The notes below the pieces were generated by a model. The model made no database searches. It saw only the letters and a list, made by a program, of their open reading frames with translations, and had not been told where the DNA came from. A DNA stretch of 64,000 nucleotides from an uncultured Bacilli bacterium (GTDB lineage Bacteria > Bacillota_I > Bacilli_A > RF39 > UBA660). Below are positions 7,932-16,509 of this stretch, piece after piece. The DNA lies in NCBI GenBank assembly GCA_934122275.1, contig CAKOWI010000007.1, positions 1 to 64,000 of the forward strand, given 5' to 3'. Position numbers and translations under genes: made by a program. Every line of letters begins with the position of its first letter. Position 1 is the first letter of the stretch.

Positions 7932-8546
7932 TTAGGTTCTAGATATCTTTTCAGCATTTTTAAATAAATAGTTGCACAATCTCGTTCTAAAAAATACAAA
8001 ATCTAACAAGCTTGTTTTCGAATCATATTCAATGTACTGTTTATATCCAAATGTACTTGTAAGAAGTTGTATTAAATATAAACATGACATAAACTTAAAG
8101 TCATATTTGTTCAATTTTACATAATTAGTAAACGTTTTAACATATTCAACCAAATTATTAATATCAATTTTTCCAAAATATTCAGCTGATTCTAAGATTT
8201 GATCATAATTTCCAGTATTAGATTCCATCGTATAACCATCAATAAATTTTTGCATAATTATAATCCTATTTTTATATACAAAACTATATTCTCCGGTTAC
8301 AGTTTTCACATATTCTGGAACAGGAATACTATCATTTCTTAAATGATTTATTATAATTATTTCTTTATTAATTTCTTCTCTTGTGTACCTTTCTTGAAAC
8401 TCCTTTAATATGTATTTATTTTGATTTAATGAATATAAATTAGCACTACCACGATTTAGCTTTTCAACCTCATAAACATCAATATTATAATTAGCTTTTG
8501 CCACTTCAATTATCATCTTTTTAGTAAATATAGTTTCATCTATCAT
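7932..8546 (-). pseudogene. Aminoglycoside-phosphotransferase-fold kinase with catalytic core deleted
   Basis: 204 aa. The N-lobe is intact: GSANLYSLNQNKYILKEF holds the ATP-binding Lys, with IPVPEYVKT, YSFVYKNRIIIMQKFIDG hinge and a helix like those of APH/choline-kinase family members. The following HGD-type catalytic loop (HxDxxxxN) and the metal-binding Asp are absent. After ESAEYFGKI the chain passes directly into what looks like the C-terminal helices. Full-length relatives are about 300 aa, so some 100 residues are missing in frame. It cannot be a working kinase as read; it is probably a decayed gene. Next upstream is a HAD-like gene, 57 bases away. Confidence 0.65.
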
Positions 8547-8602
8547 TTTAATAATTCTTCTTTTTTAAAGTCATTGACATTTTATGACTACCTAATATAT
8601 AT

Positions 8603-9148
8603 TTAATCTAAAATTAATCTTACCTCTTTTAAGATATCCGTATCTTTACTAATCTTTACCGTGTTAATTTCTAAGCTTTTAGCTCCTAAAATATTATTTT
8701 CGTTATCATCTAAAAATAATAATTCTTGCGGCATTAAGTTATACTTATTCAATATATATCTATAAAATTCCTTGTCAGGTTTTATTTCATGTATTTCAGA
8801 TGAAATAATAATATCATCTAAATATTTATCATCAAAGTTATTTTTAATATAGCTTTTTACATATGATACATGGTTAGTTGCTATAATAATTTTAACTTTA
8901 TTATTTATTTTCTTTATATCTTCAAATAGATTAGAAAATCTAACTTTGTATAATTTATTAATAATTTCTTTCGTTAGATTGATTAGTTTTATCTTATCTC
9001 TCTCATATTTAGAACCTTTATTTAAGTAATCTTCATCACTAATATTTGGACCAAATAATCTTTCTAATTTGTCTTCAGTTTCATTTAAATTTATGTCCTT
9101 TTCAGAGACTAAAACTCCGACTAAATCAAATGCTATTACTTTTATCAT
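8603..9148 (-). CDS. HAD-like hydrolase (subfamily IA type)
   Basis: 181 aa. Motif I is FDLVGVLV: the nucleophile Asp is present but the usual Asp two residues on is Val, as in some HAD proteins lacking the general acid. Motif II is IIIATNH, motif III KPDKEFY and motif IV LFLDDNENN. A small helical cap lies between motifs I and II. Substrate unknown; it could be a phosphatase with weak activity. It is followed by the broken kinase gene. Confidence 0.75.
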   Translation of the reverse strand: MIKVIAFDLVGVLVSEKDINLNETEDKLERLFGPNISDEDYLNKGSKYERDKIKLINLTKEIINKLYKVRFSNLFEDIKKINNKVKIIIATNHVSYVKSYIKNNFDDKYLDDIIISSEIHEIKPDKEFYRYILNKYNLMPQELLFLDDNENNILGAKSLEINTVKISKDTDILKEVRLILD

Positions 9149-9209
9149 GCTTTCTCCTATTATTATTCATATATATTTAAATACTTTAGTTTTATTAATA
9201 AATCTTATT

Positions 9210-9785
9210 TTAGTCTAAATCCTTTAAATGTATATTCCACTTTAATAAATATTCATATATCTTTTCTACTGGAACACCTAAAATATTATAAAAACTACCA
9301 TTTATGTTTTTAATAAAATTAGAAGCTACTGTTTCAACTATAAAACCAGAAGAATACATTACATTTGGTTCCTGCTTTATATAATAATCTAAATCAACAT
9401 CATCAACTTCGTTTAAAGTTATTTTAGTTTCTTGATAATCACTAATATATTCGTTAGTGTATTTATTTATTAATGCTATTCCTGTAATTATACTTGTAGT
9501 TTTACCAGAAGACATCTTCAAATTTTCTTTAGCTTCATGAATACTATTTGGCTTTTCTGTTATATTTCCATCTACATATAAAACAGTATCTAATCCTAAA
9601 ATAATACAATCAGTTACATTTATACTATTTGCTTTACCAAGTGATAACTTCTTAACATATTCATAAACGTTATCCTTAATATTTTTCTTTTCATCATAAT
9701 TACTACTCACTAAATGATGTTTCATTTTTACTTTATCTAATATTTCACTTTTAAACTTTGAAGTGCTTGCCAATACTAACTTCAT
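9210..9785 (-). CDS. maf: Maf-like nucleoside triphosphate pyrophosphatase
   Basis: 191 aa, family length. LVLASTSKFKSEIL corresponds to the N-terminal substrate loop, GLDTVLYVDG..TEKP to the catalytic Asp/Lys region and MSSGKTTSIITG to the third motif. Maf proteins hydrolyse non-canonical or canonical NTPs to NMP and pyrophosphate. The usual SPRR of the loop is changed to SKFK, so base preference cannot be assigned. The start codon overlaps the mutL stop (TAATG), so it is translationally coupled to mutL. In Bacillus maf lies beside radC; here it has moved next to mutL. Confidence 0.88.
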   Translation of the reverse strand: MKLVLASTSKFKSEILDKVKMKHHLVSSNYDEKKNIKDNVYEYVKKLSLGKANSINVTDCIILGLDTVLYVDGNITEKPNSIHEAKENLKMSSGKTTSIITGIALINKYTNEYISDYQETKITLNEVDDVDLDYYIKQEPNVMYSSGFIVETVASNFIKNINGSFYNILGVPVEKIYEYLLKWNIHLKDLD

Positions 9786-11566
9786 TATTTTTTACCCTCT
9801 GACATAGCTCTTTTAAACAATTTCTCTAGTTCATAATTACTATAAAAAATAGTAGTTGGTCTTCCATGAGGACATGTATATGGATTATCACACTTTCTTA
9901 AATCGTCAATTAATTTTTCCATTTCTTCCATTGAAATATTCATGTTAGCCTTTATTGCCATTTTACAACTTAGCATTATAGCAGCCTTTTCTCTAAATTT
10001 TTCTATCGTAAAATTCTTTTCTTCACTTATAATTACTTCTAATATTTTCTTTATGCTTTCTTCCTCATATCCTTCTTTTAACCAGACAGGATGTTCTTTA
10101 ATGATAAATGAGTTTATTCCATTTTCTTCTATCTTGAAATTCATATTTCTTAGTACATCTAGGTTTTGTTTAATTATTATAAATTCATTAGTAGGAAACT
10201 CAATAGTAAGTGGAACTAACATCTTTATAGTACTAGTATTTGGATTACCAAACTCTTTTAAATATCCTTCGTAATTTATTCTTTCTTTTGCAGCATGCTG
10301 ATCTATCATATACAAGCCTAATTCATTATGACATATAATATATGTACCTTTAGCTAATCCAACTGGATACATCTCTGGCATTATAACTTTTTTCTTCTCA
10401 TGAGTTTCTTCTTCATTATAATCAGTTAACTCATCATTAACTTCTAAAACAGGTTCATCAAATAAACTATAGTCAACAACATCACTTTGAGTAATGTTTT
10501 CTCTTTCTAAGTTAAGTGTTTGAACTTCAACCTTTTGCCTTTTTTCTGGCATATCATTCTTCTTTTCTATTTTTGGTATTAAAAGTGCTTTATCAAGTAC
10601 GTCTTTTATTCCCTTTTTTATAAGACTTTTAAGATCCTCAAAATTACTAAACTTTATGTCTAGTTTTGAAGGATGAACGTTAACGTCTATTAACGATGGA
10701 TCAGTATTAATATTTAAAACAACGATAGGATATCTAGTTTCAGGTTTATAAGTATGATATGCATCATTTATCGCTCTATTTAATTCTGTATTTCTAATTA
10801 CCCTATTATTTACAAGTGTTATCATATGAGTTCTAGATGATCTAGTAACTTCTGGTAATGAAATGTATCCATCAACATCATAATCATCATTAAATACAGA
10901 AATCTTTTTCATTTTTTTAGCTACTTCAGTACCATATATTTCCTTTATTACCTTAAGTAAATTACCAGAGCCATCAGTATTTAATAAAACCTTACCATCA
11001 CTTATTAAAGTAAATTTTTTTTCTGGATATGATAATGCCATTTTATTAACATATTCACAAATATTAGCTAACTCACTATAAATACTATTTAAATATTTCA
11101 ATCTAGCTGGTGTATTAAAGAATAAATCTCTAACTATTATTTCAGTACCATGTCTTGAATCAGATACCTCATCACTTATTAATTTACCACCACTAATTTC
11201 TATTTTAGTGCCTAAGTTACTAGCACATGTTTTTAACGTAACATTAGAAACCGATGCAATAGAAGGAAGTGCTTCACCTCTAAATCCTAATGATGATATT
11301 CTAAATAAGTCCATTTCATCTAGTAGTTTACTTGTTGCATGTCTTTGAAATGAAATAAGAGCATCATCATGTTCCATTCCAGAACCATTATCAACTACTC
11401 TAATTAATTTTGTTCCTGCTTCTACAACTTCTATTTTTATTTCATCTGCACCAGCATCAACACTGTTTTCAGTTAGCTCCTTAACAACAGATACACATTT
11501 TTCAACAACTTCTCCTGCTGCTATCTTATTGGCTAATATATTATCCATAACTTTAATTTTACCCAT
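9785..11566 (-). CDS. mutL: DNA mismatch repair endonuclease MutL
   Basis: 593 aa. The GHKL ATPase is at the N-terminus (IAAGEV, ELTENSVDAGA, DNGSGM, RHATSKL, GFRGEAL). A low-complexity linker (about 345-395) follows, then the dimerisation domain with the endonuclease motif DQHAAKERINYE, which fits DQHA(X)2E(X)4E exactly, plus SCKMAIKAN and CPHGRPT. It should therefore nick DNA as in Bacillus, without MutH. AGGTGA precedes the start. mutS is not adjacent. Confidence 0.97.
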   Translation of the reverse strand: MGKIKVMDNILANKIAAGEVVEKCVSVVKELTENSVDAGADEIKIEVVEAGTKLIRVVDNGSGMEHDDALISFQRHATSKLLDEMDLFRISSLGFRGEALPSIASVSNVTLKTCASNLGTKIEISGGKLISDEVSDSRHGTEIIVRDLFFNTPARLKYLNSIYSELANICEYVNKMALSYPEKKFTLISDGKVLLNTDGSGNLLKVIKEIYGTEVAKKMKKISVFNDDYDVDGYISLPEVTRSSRTHMITLVNNRVIRNTELNRAINDAYHTYKPETRYPIVVLNINTDPSLIDVNVHPSKLDIKFSNFEDLKSLIKKGIKDVLDKALLIPKIEKKNDMPEKRQKVEVQTLNLERENITQSDVVDYSLFDEPVLEVNDELTDYNEEETHEKKKVIMPEMYPVGLAKGTYIICHNELGLYMIDQHAAKERINYEGYLKEFGNPNTSTIKMLVPLTIEFPTNEFIIIKQNLDVLRNMNFKIEENGINSFIIKEHPVWLKEGYEEESIKKILEVIISEEKNFTIEKFREKAAIMLSCKMAIKANMNISMEEMEKLIDDLRKCDNPYTCPHGRPTTIFYSNYELEKLFKRAMSEGKK

Positions 11567-11635
11567 TATAATTCACCTACACTTATGGCTTAATTATATC
11601 ATTTTTGTAAACCAATGTCACCTTATTAAAAATCA

Positions 11636-11658
11636 CATATAATATTTTAGACAGGAGG
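11636..11658 (+). promoter_or_regulatory. Possible mother-cell (sigma-E/sigma-K type) -10 element and strong RBS
   Basis: CATATAAT (11636-11643) fits the sigma-E/sigma-K -10 consensus, while no sigma-A -35 box is seen at the right distance. GTCACC lies 13 bases upstream and could be the -35. AGGAGG follows at 11653-11658, 6 bases before the ATG. Confidence 0.4.
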
Positions 11659-11664
11659 ATTTAT

Positions 11665-11919
11665 ATGAATAATTACTATCAAACAGCTATACCAGCTTAC
11701 TATGTTTCAAGCCAAAAAGGAAATAGTAAAAATGATGAAAGATTAGCTGGTGGATTTGTATTTCCTTTTTTATTAGGAGGAGTAACAGGAGCTGCTGTTG
11801 CACCAGCTTTTTGGAACAACAATAGACCACTATACTACGCACCATACCCACCACAACAAGTAGGTCCATATTACTATGGTCAATCAAGCTATTATTATCA
11901 GCCAAGAAGATGGTTTTAA
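11665..11919 (+). CDS. Tyr/Pro/Gly-rich small protein, coat-like
   Basis: 84 aa. A short polar start, a glycine-alanine hydrophobic centre (about 29-50) and a C-terminal tail rich in Tyr, Pro and Gln ending RRWF. No catalytic motif. Such composition is typical of small spore-coat or surface proteins, and the promoter resembles a mother-cell promoter, but neither point proves it. Strong AGGAGG site and own terminator; codon use is like its neighbours. Confidence 0.7.
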   Translation: MNNYYQTAIPAYYVSSQKGNSKNDERLAGGFVFPFLLGGVTGAAVAPAFWNNNRPLYYAPYPPQQVGPYYYGQSSYYYQPRRWF

Positions 11920-11957
11920 AAAAGGCATAGTTTTAATAAAACTAGCCTTTCTTTTTT
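11918..11957. terminator. Bidirectional terminator
   Basis: AAAGGCaTAGTTTT pairs with AAACTAGCCTTT and is flanked by A and T runs; it ends the Tyr-rich gene and the opposing 11942-13060 pair. Confidence 0.8.
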
Positions 11958-12505
11958 GATAAAACAAAACTTCCAATATATTTATAGTTTATAGTTTTTC
12001 CCATACACTTAACAAAAATTTTTGCATTAGTTAAGTCATCTAATTCATTATTGCTATCATCAACATATTTTATTTCCTTCATATACCTTTTATGACTCCA
12101 TTTATCTATGCCATATAGTTTCTTTAAAAAATAATAATCATTAACTATTCTGCCATCTTGGTAAAAACTTTCAGAATTATAAAGAGAAATTAACCATTCT
12201 GATCTTTTTTGTAATTCATGTTTATAATCTACTTCTTTAATACTTAAATCTAATGCATCACAATCATCATATAAAACACTTTTTACATCAGAATCAGAAT
12301 AAAAATGAGAATAATTACCACTTACTGCTCCTAAATTAAAGCCATAAAATTCATTATAGTCCTTATTATCATAACAGACTTCATCTTTTGATAAATCTAC
12401 ATTAATTGAATATCCGTAGCAATTAACATCCATGTTTTGCCAGTAAAAATCATCTTTTATTATAATGCTATCTTTTATTTTATATAATGTATTTTTATCG
12501 AACAT
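11942..12505 (-). CDS. Papain-like-fold protein, degenerate paralogue of the neighbour
   Basis: 187 aa from the ATG that follows AGGTG by 6 bases. It shares a layout with the gene upstream: NCYGYSINVDLS near the N-terminus, EWLISLY in the middle and DYYFLKKLYGIDKWSHK towards the C-terminus. The Cys and the WSHK His are kept, but the HF pair of the neighbour is YF here. The pattern Asn-Cys-Tyr ... His-Lys resembles predicted papain-like/NlpC-type amidases. No signal peptide. It begins immediately after its partner's stop, so the two are one unit. Confidence 0.6.
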   Translation of the reverse strand: MFDKNTLYKIKDSIIIKDDFYWQNMDVNCYGYSINVDLSKDEVCYDNKDYNEFYGFNLGAVSGNYSHFYSDSDVKSVLYDDCDALDLSIKEVDYKHELQKRSEWLISLYNSESFYQDGRIVNDYYFLKKLYGIDKWSHKRYMKEIKYVDDSNNELDDLTNAKIFVKCMGKTINYKYIGSFVLSKKKG

Positions 12506-12514
12506 AATAAGCAC

Positions 12515-13060
12515 CTACTTTCTATGTAGTTTATATATTCCAACTAAGTTATATTTCAAATTATCATCTAAATACATATTAGCTTTATTAGGATCATATA
12601 TAGTTTCATAGTCATCATCTATTTCACAAATTCTTCCTAAATTACCCATTTTATGTCTCCATATACCATCTTTTGATTTTCTTAAGAAATGAAAATCAAA
12701 GTCAATCTTTTCTAGTTTTTCGTCATAATACTTTTCAGTCATATACATTGCAATTAGCCATTCATTATCAGTCAATTTACAATTTGCACTAGCCTTTGCA
12801 ATATCTATATTAAGTACATTCATATCTTTATAAAATGCTTCCTCTAAATCTTTGTAATCGTCTATATATTCTGCACTATCACTAAATATTCCAACAAAAT
12901 AATCAAATGATTCATCTAATTTCTTTAGTTCATATACAGATAAATCATTACATAGTGCATATGAATAACAGTTTGTACCTTTTATGTTTTTCCAATCTTC
13001 TTTATAAATATCAGTACCATTAATTTGTTTTCTTACCATGCTTATTACATTATTATTCAT
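12515..13060 (-). CDS. Papain-like-fold cysteine hydrolase-like protein
   Basis: 181 aa. NCYSYALCNDLS supplies a candidate nucleophile Cys at an N-terminal helix, and DFHFLRKSKDGIWRHK supplies candidate His residues. This order, Cys helix then His strand, is that of NlpC/P60- and papain-like hydrolases, some of which act on peptidoglycan or on host proteins. GGGGG lies 4 bases before the ATG. No secretion signal is seen. The assignment is by motif pattern only. Confidence 0.6.
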   Translation of the reverse strand: MNNNVISMVRKQINGTDIYKEDWKNIKGTNCYSYALCNDLSVYELKKLDESFDYFVGIFSDSAEYIDDYKDLEEAFYKDMNVLNIDIAKASANCKLTDNEWLIAMYMTEKYYDEKLEKIDFDFHFLRKSKDGIWRHKMGNLGRICEIDDDYETIYDPNKANMYLDDNLKYNLVGIYKLHRK

Positions 13061-13105
13061 ATAACCCCCAAAATTAATTAATAAATATAATACTTAAAAT
13101 TACGT

Positions 13106-14239
13106 TTATGTCAATAGATAACTAATATCTACATTACCATTTATACCAGGTACTCTTCCACTAGATGTATATTGCCATAAAGAATATGGTTTATCATATT
13201 TACAAGTTTTATTATATTCAGCTACCCAATCAACGTAACTTTTTGATACATCACCTAACCTATTCATAGCATACCATCTTCCAGAATACACTTTTACTTT
13301 ATACTTATTATTAATATGATTGCTAACATTACTTACATAATTACTAATTATATTATCATATTCTATTTTACTTATGTTATCAGAGTTAGAACCATTTTTA
13401 CTACTCCAACTTTCTATATCATAATAAATACCAAGCTCAGGCTTTAAATCATACTTATCAATCATTTCATTAGTAAAATTACTTTCCTTATTAGATCCAT
13501 TCATCGTAGAAGAATAACTAAACAAATATATTCCATATGGAATGTTTAATCTTTTAACTTCATTTATATTTTCTTCAAATTTTTTATCTAGACTATCATA
13601 ATATCCAAGCCTTAATATAACACCATAACAATCACTATCTCTTGCAAACAAATCCCAATTAATACTTCCTTGATAATAACTAACATCCACTACTTTAACG
13701 TTATTTTTACCTAAATACTTTCCAGAAGGACTATAATATCCCTCTTCTTTTACTGTATCAGTATCATTAGTAGCTAAACTTAATTCACTACTAATTGCAC
13801 TTTCTTCTACAAAATCTTTTGTTTCAATACTTGATACCTCATTTACTAAATTATTTTCATCTTCACTTATTTTTTCATCTTCATTACTTTCTTCCTCACT
13901 TTCTTTTTCAGCTTCACTATTTTCTAATACTTCATCTTTATTATTTTCTTCACTCAAGTTTTCATCTTCTTTTTCTTCTAAAATAGTTTCGTCTATATTA
14001 TCAGTAGCCTTTTCTTCTTCATTACTATATTCTTCTATTTGTTTATTTTCTTCTTTAATATCAAGCACTGAATAATAATCATCGTGTGATATTATTGGAA
14101 CTTTACTACTATAGTATTCTTTTTTTACCACTTCTTTTTTCTCCTCCCTAATACCTACTTGTTCTACATTCTTATAACTATCTTGATTATAAAAATGCGA
14201 TAATACAAATGTAACAATCATAAAAATATTTTGCTTCAT
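13106..14239 (-). CDS. GH25 lysozyme with acidic linker
   Basis: 377 aa. A short hydrophobic N-terminus (secretion signal or anchor), a long Glu/Asn/Ser-rich disordered linker (about 75-170) and a C-terminal GH25 domain. Typical elements are VVDVSYYQGSINWDLFA, GVILRLGY, GIYYDIESW with the catalytic Asp/Glu, and LWQYTSSGRVPGINGNVDIS. GH25 enzymes cut the MurNAc-GlcNAc bond. A GGAGGTG site precedes the ATG. Likely a cell-wall hydrolase at the surface. Confidence 0.92.
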   Translation of the reverse strand: MKQNIFMIVTFVLSHFYNQDSYKNVEQVGIREEKKEVVKKEYYSSKVPIISHDDYYSVLDIKEENKQIEEYSNEEEKATDNIDETILEEKEDENLSEENNKDEVLENSEAEKESEEESNEDEKISEDENNLVNEVSSIETKDFVEESAISSELSLATNDTDTVKEEGYYSPSGKYLGKNNVKVVDVSYYQGSINWDLFARDSDCYGVILRLGYYDSLDKKFEENINEVKRLNIPYGIYLFSYSSTMNGSNKESNFTNEMIDKYDLKPELGIYYDIESWSSKNGSNSDNISKIEYDNIISNYVSNVSNHINNKYKVKVYSGRWYAMNRLGDVSKSYVDWVAEYNKTCKYDKPYSLWQYTSSGRVPGINGNVDISYLLT

Positions 14240-14293
14240 CTTTCACCTCCAATATATTATTAGACATGAAAAATCTTTTTCCTCTTATAAAAC

Positions 14294-14322
14294 AAAAAAA
14301 GATAACTTTAGTTACCTTTTTT
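14294..14322 (-). terminator. Terminator of the LRR surface-protein gene
   Basis: On the minus strand AAAAGGTAACT pairs with AGTTATCTTTT (one G-T pair) and a T-run follows. Confidence 0.75.
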
Positions 14323-14329
14323 ACTTTGT

Positions 14330-16363
14330 CTATTTTGTTATAGTAATTGTTTTACTATCTACTTCAACGGTTCCTGTTTCGAATGAAGCAGCTGAATCAC
14401 CACCTAATATTGAATTCCAATCAAAAGCTTTACCTGTTTTATTTACTATATTTAAAAGTTGTTCACAGCCGTTCATAGAATACTCTTCAATTATTGTAAC
14501 ATTACTTGGAATAGTAAGTTTTTTCAAACCATTTATGTAGCTAAGTGCACCATACTTTATTGTAGTTATTCCACTTCCTAAATCCAGACTATTAATAGTT
14601 GAATTCGTAAATGCACCCGATGTTAAAATCTTTACTCCACTTCCTAATTTTAAAGTATTAATAGTTGCTTCTCCAAATGAATAATCATTTAACTGAGATA
14701 CACTATCTGGTAATACCAATGTGTCTATCGATAAACCTTGAAATGCGTTTCTGTCGATAACTTCAGTATTATTAGATAAAGTTAAACTATCTACTTTCGT
14801 ATTCCAAAAAGCATATGATGTAATCGTAGTAGGTCCATTTATAAATTTTAAAGCGCCAATAGTAGAATTGTAAAATGCATTTTTCCCAATTGAATCAACA
14901 TTATTAAAAGTTAATGTATCTATTTTAATGTTTGCTAATGCATTTTCACCAATCGTTGTAATACTACTAGGAAGTTTGAGGTTATTTGCTTTAAAACCTG
15001 AAAAAGCATAATTTCCAAGTGTAGTTATACCATTTGGCAAATTTAGAGTTTGAATTTTAGCACTGTTAAAAGCACTCTCAGGAATTGTATTTAATCCACT
15101 TCCTATTGATACTGTATTAATATCAGAATTAGAAAAAGCTTTAGTTCCTATCTTTTGTATACCGTCCTTTAGAACTACAGAATTTGTTTTTGTACTACTA
15201 AATACTTCATCACCAACTTCAGTAATTATGCCATTAAATTTTATATTTGATATCTCAGCATTTGCAAAAGTTTCACTTGAAATAACAGATAATCCGCTAC
15301 TTATAGTAACTGAGTTTAATTTAGAAGCCCTAAAAACTCTAGTTCCAAATGAAGTAACACTACTTGGTATAGTTATATTTATATTAGCTTTTAAGTTTTC
15401 AAATAAATTACTTCTTATGGATGTTACACCATCTTTTATACTCACACTCTTTATTCTAGGATTAGAGTAAAGAATTTTTATTATGTAATTAGCTTCTTCG
15501 TCAGTAAATCCCATACCATCTTCGCTTTCTGGCGAAGTTAAACTACTATAAAGCTCATCCTTAGTTCCAAAATCACTTGCAGAAGCATCACCACTTAACA
15601 TTGAAGGTAATACTGATGAAAATAGACTTATCATTTTTTCATTACCATTTGCCAATGTGTTAGAAAGACTTGTTCCGACTTCTTCTGCAATTGAGTTTTC
15701 TTCACTATTCATATTGCCAGTCCCGTCAATACTTAAATCACCATTGACATAAGTATACTTAACATTATCTCCTAACAATCCAGTTATAGTAGGAAAAGTA
15801 AAATCATCTGATGAAGGAGTTGTTGTATCCTCACCACCTACTGCTTGTTCATATTGCATTGTTATTTCAAATGTTACACTTGATGAGGGATTAACAGATT
15901 CTCTTTTCCATTTAAACATTAATGTTATCTTTTTCTCATCATTTGGTTTCATAACTTCGTTTTTTGCTACTCCACTAAATGTAACTTCTATATCATCACT
16001 TGATAATTCATCTACATTTATTTCATTACCATTTACATCTTTTACTATTATTCCTTTTAATACTGCATCTACCGACCCTACGTTCTTTATTACAGTATCT
16101 ACACTTGCATATGCTCCTGGATATTGTAATTCAGGCACTACAACCTCTAGATTATGTTTTTTTGTCTCTTCTATTGTTGCTGTTGCACCCTTACTTCCTT
16201 CTTCTGTTATCTTTTCTACTCTATCAAATATTATATCAAAACTACCTTCCGCCTTTGCAGTTCCACTTAAATTAAGACTACGACTAAAAAGTGCATAGCC
16301 TACCGATAACACTAGAAAAAATGCTATAACTCCAACTATTATTTTGCTTTTACTACTTCTCAT
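14330..16363 (-). CDS. BspA-type leucine-rich-repeat surface protein with SipW-type N-terminus
   Basis: 677 aa. The N-terminal helix (about 8-25) ends in GYALFSRSLNLSGTAKAEG, as in TasA/CalY-type proteins processed by SipW. A beta domain (about 40-175) follows, then an acidic linker and roughly fifteen LRR_5 units of about 22 residues (ITTIGENALANIK-like) from 290 to the end. No LPxTG or other anchor. BspA-like repeats usually mediate adhesion. A promoter-like element at 16422-16451 and its own terminator suggest it is monocistronic. Confidence 0.85.
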   Translation of the reverse strand: MRSSKSKIIVGVIAFFLVLSVGYALFSRSLNLSGTAKAEGSFDIIFDRVEKITEEGSKGATATIEETKKHNLEVVVPELQYPGAYASVDTVIKNVGSVDAVLKGIIVKDVNGNEINVDELSSDDIEVTFSGVAKNEVMKPNDEKKITLMFKWKRESVNPSSSVTFEITMQYEQAVGGEDTTTPSSDDFTFPTITGLLGDNVKYTYVNGDLSIDGTGNMNSEENSIAEEVGTSLSNTLANGNEKMISLFSSVLPSMLSGDASASDFGTKDELYSSLTSPESEDGMGFTDEEANYIIKILYSNPRIKSVSIKDGVTSIRSNLFENLKANINITIPSSVTSFGTRVFRASKLNSVTISSGLSVISSETFANAEISNIKFNGIITEVGDEVFSSTKTNSVVLKDGIQKIGTKAFSNSDINTVSIGSGLNTIPESAFNSAKIQTLNLPNGITTLGNYAFSGFKANNLKLPSSITTIGENALANIKIDTLTFNNVDSIGKNAFYNSTIGALKFINGPTTITSYAFWNTKVDSLTLSNNTEVIDRNAFQGLSIDTLVLPDSVSQLNDYSFGEATINTLKLGSGVKILTSGAFTNSTINSLDLGSGITTIKYGALSYINGLKKLTIPSNVTIIEEYSMNGCEQLLNIVNKTGKAFDWNSILGGDSAASFETGTVEVDSKTITITK

Positions 16364-16421
16364 TTTTCTACCTCTTTTTATAAATGTTTATAATCAGTAT
16401 TTTCTACTATTTTACCATTAA

Positions 16422-16451
16422 ATAGTATCATATTATTTATCATATGGTCAA
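16422..16451 (-). promoter_or_regulatory. Promoter of the LRR surface-protein gene
   Basis: On the minus strand TTGACC (16451-16446), 18-base spacer, TACTAT (16427-16422). Confidence 0.5.
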
Positions 16452-16484
16452 TTATTTTTTCTATATATATAAAATTAGTGTAAA

Positions 16485-16509
16485 CAAAAAAGAGCAATGA
16501 TATACTCTT
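16485..16509 (-). terminator. uvrC terminator
   Basis: AAGAG / CTCTT stem with a 10-base loop and a T-run on the minus strand, overlapping the uvrC stop. Confidence 0.65.
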
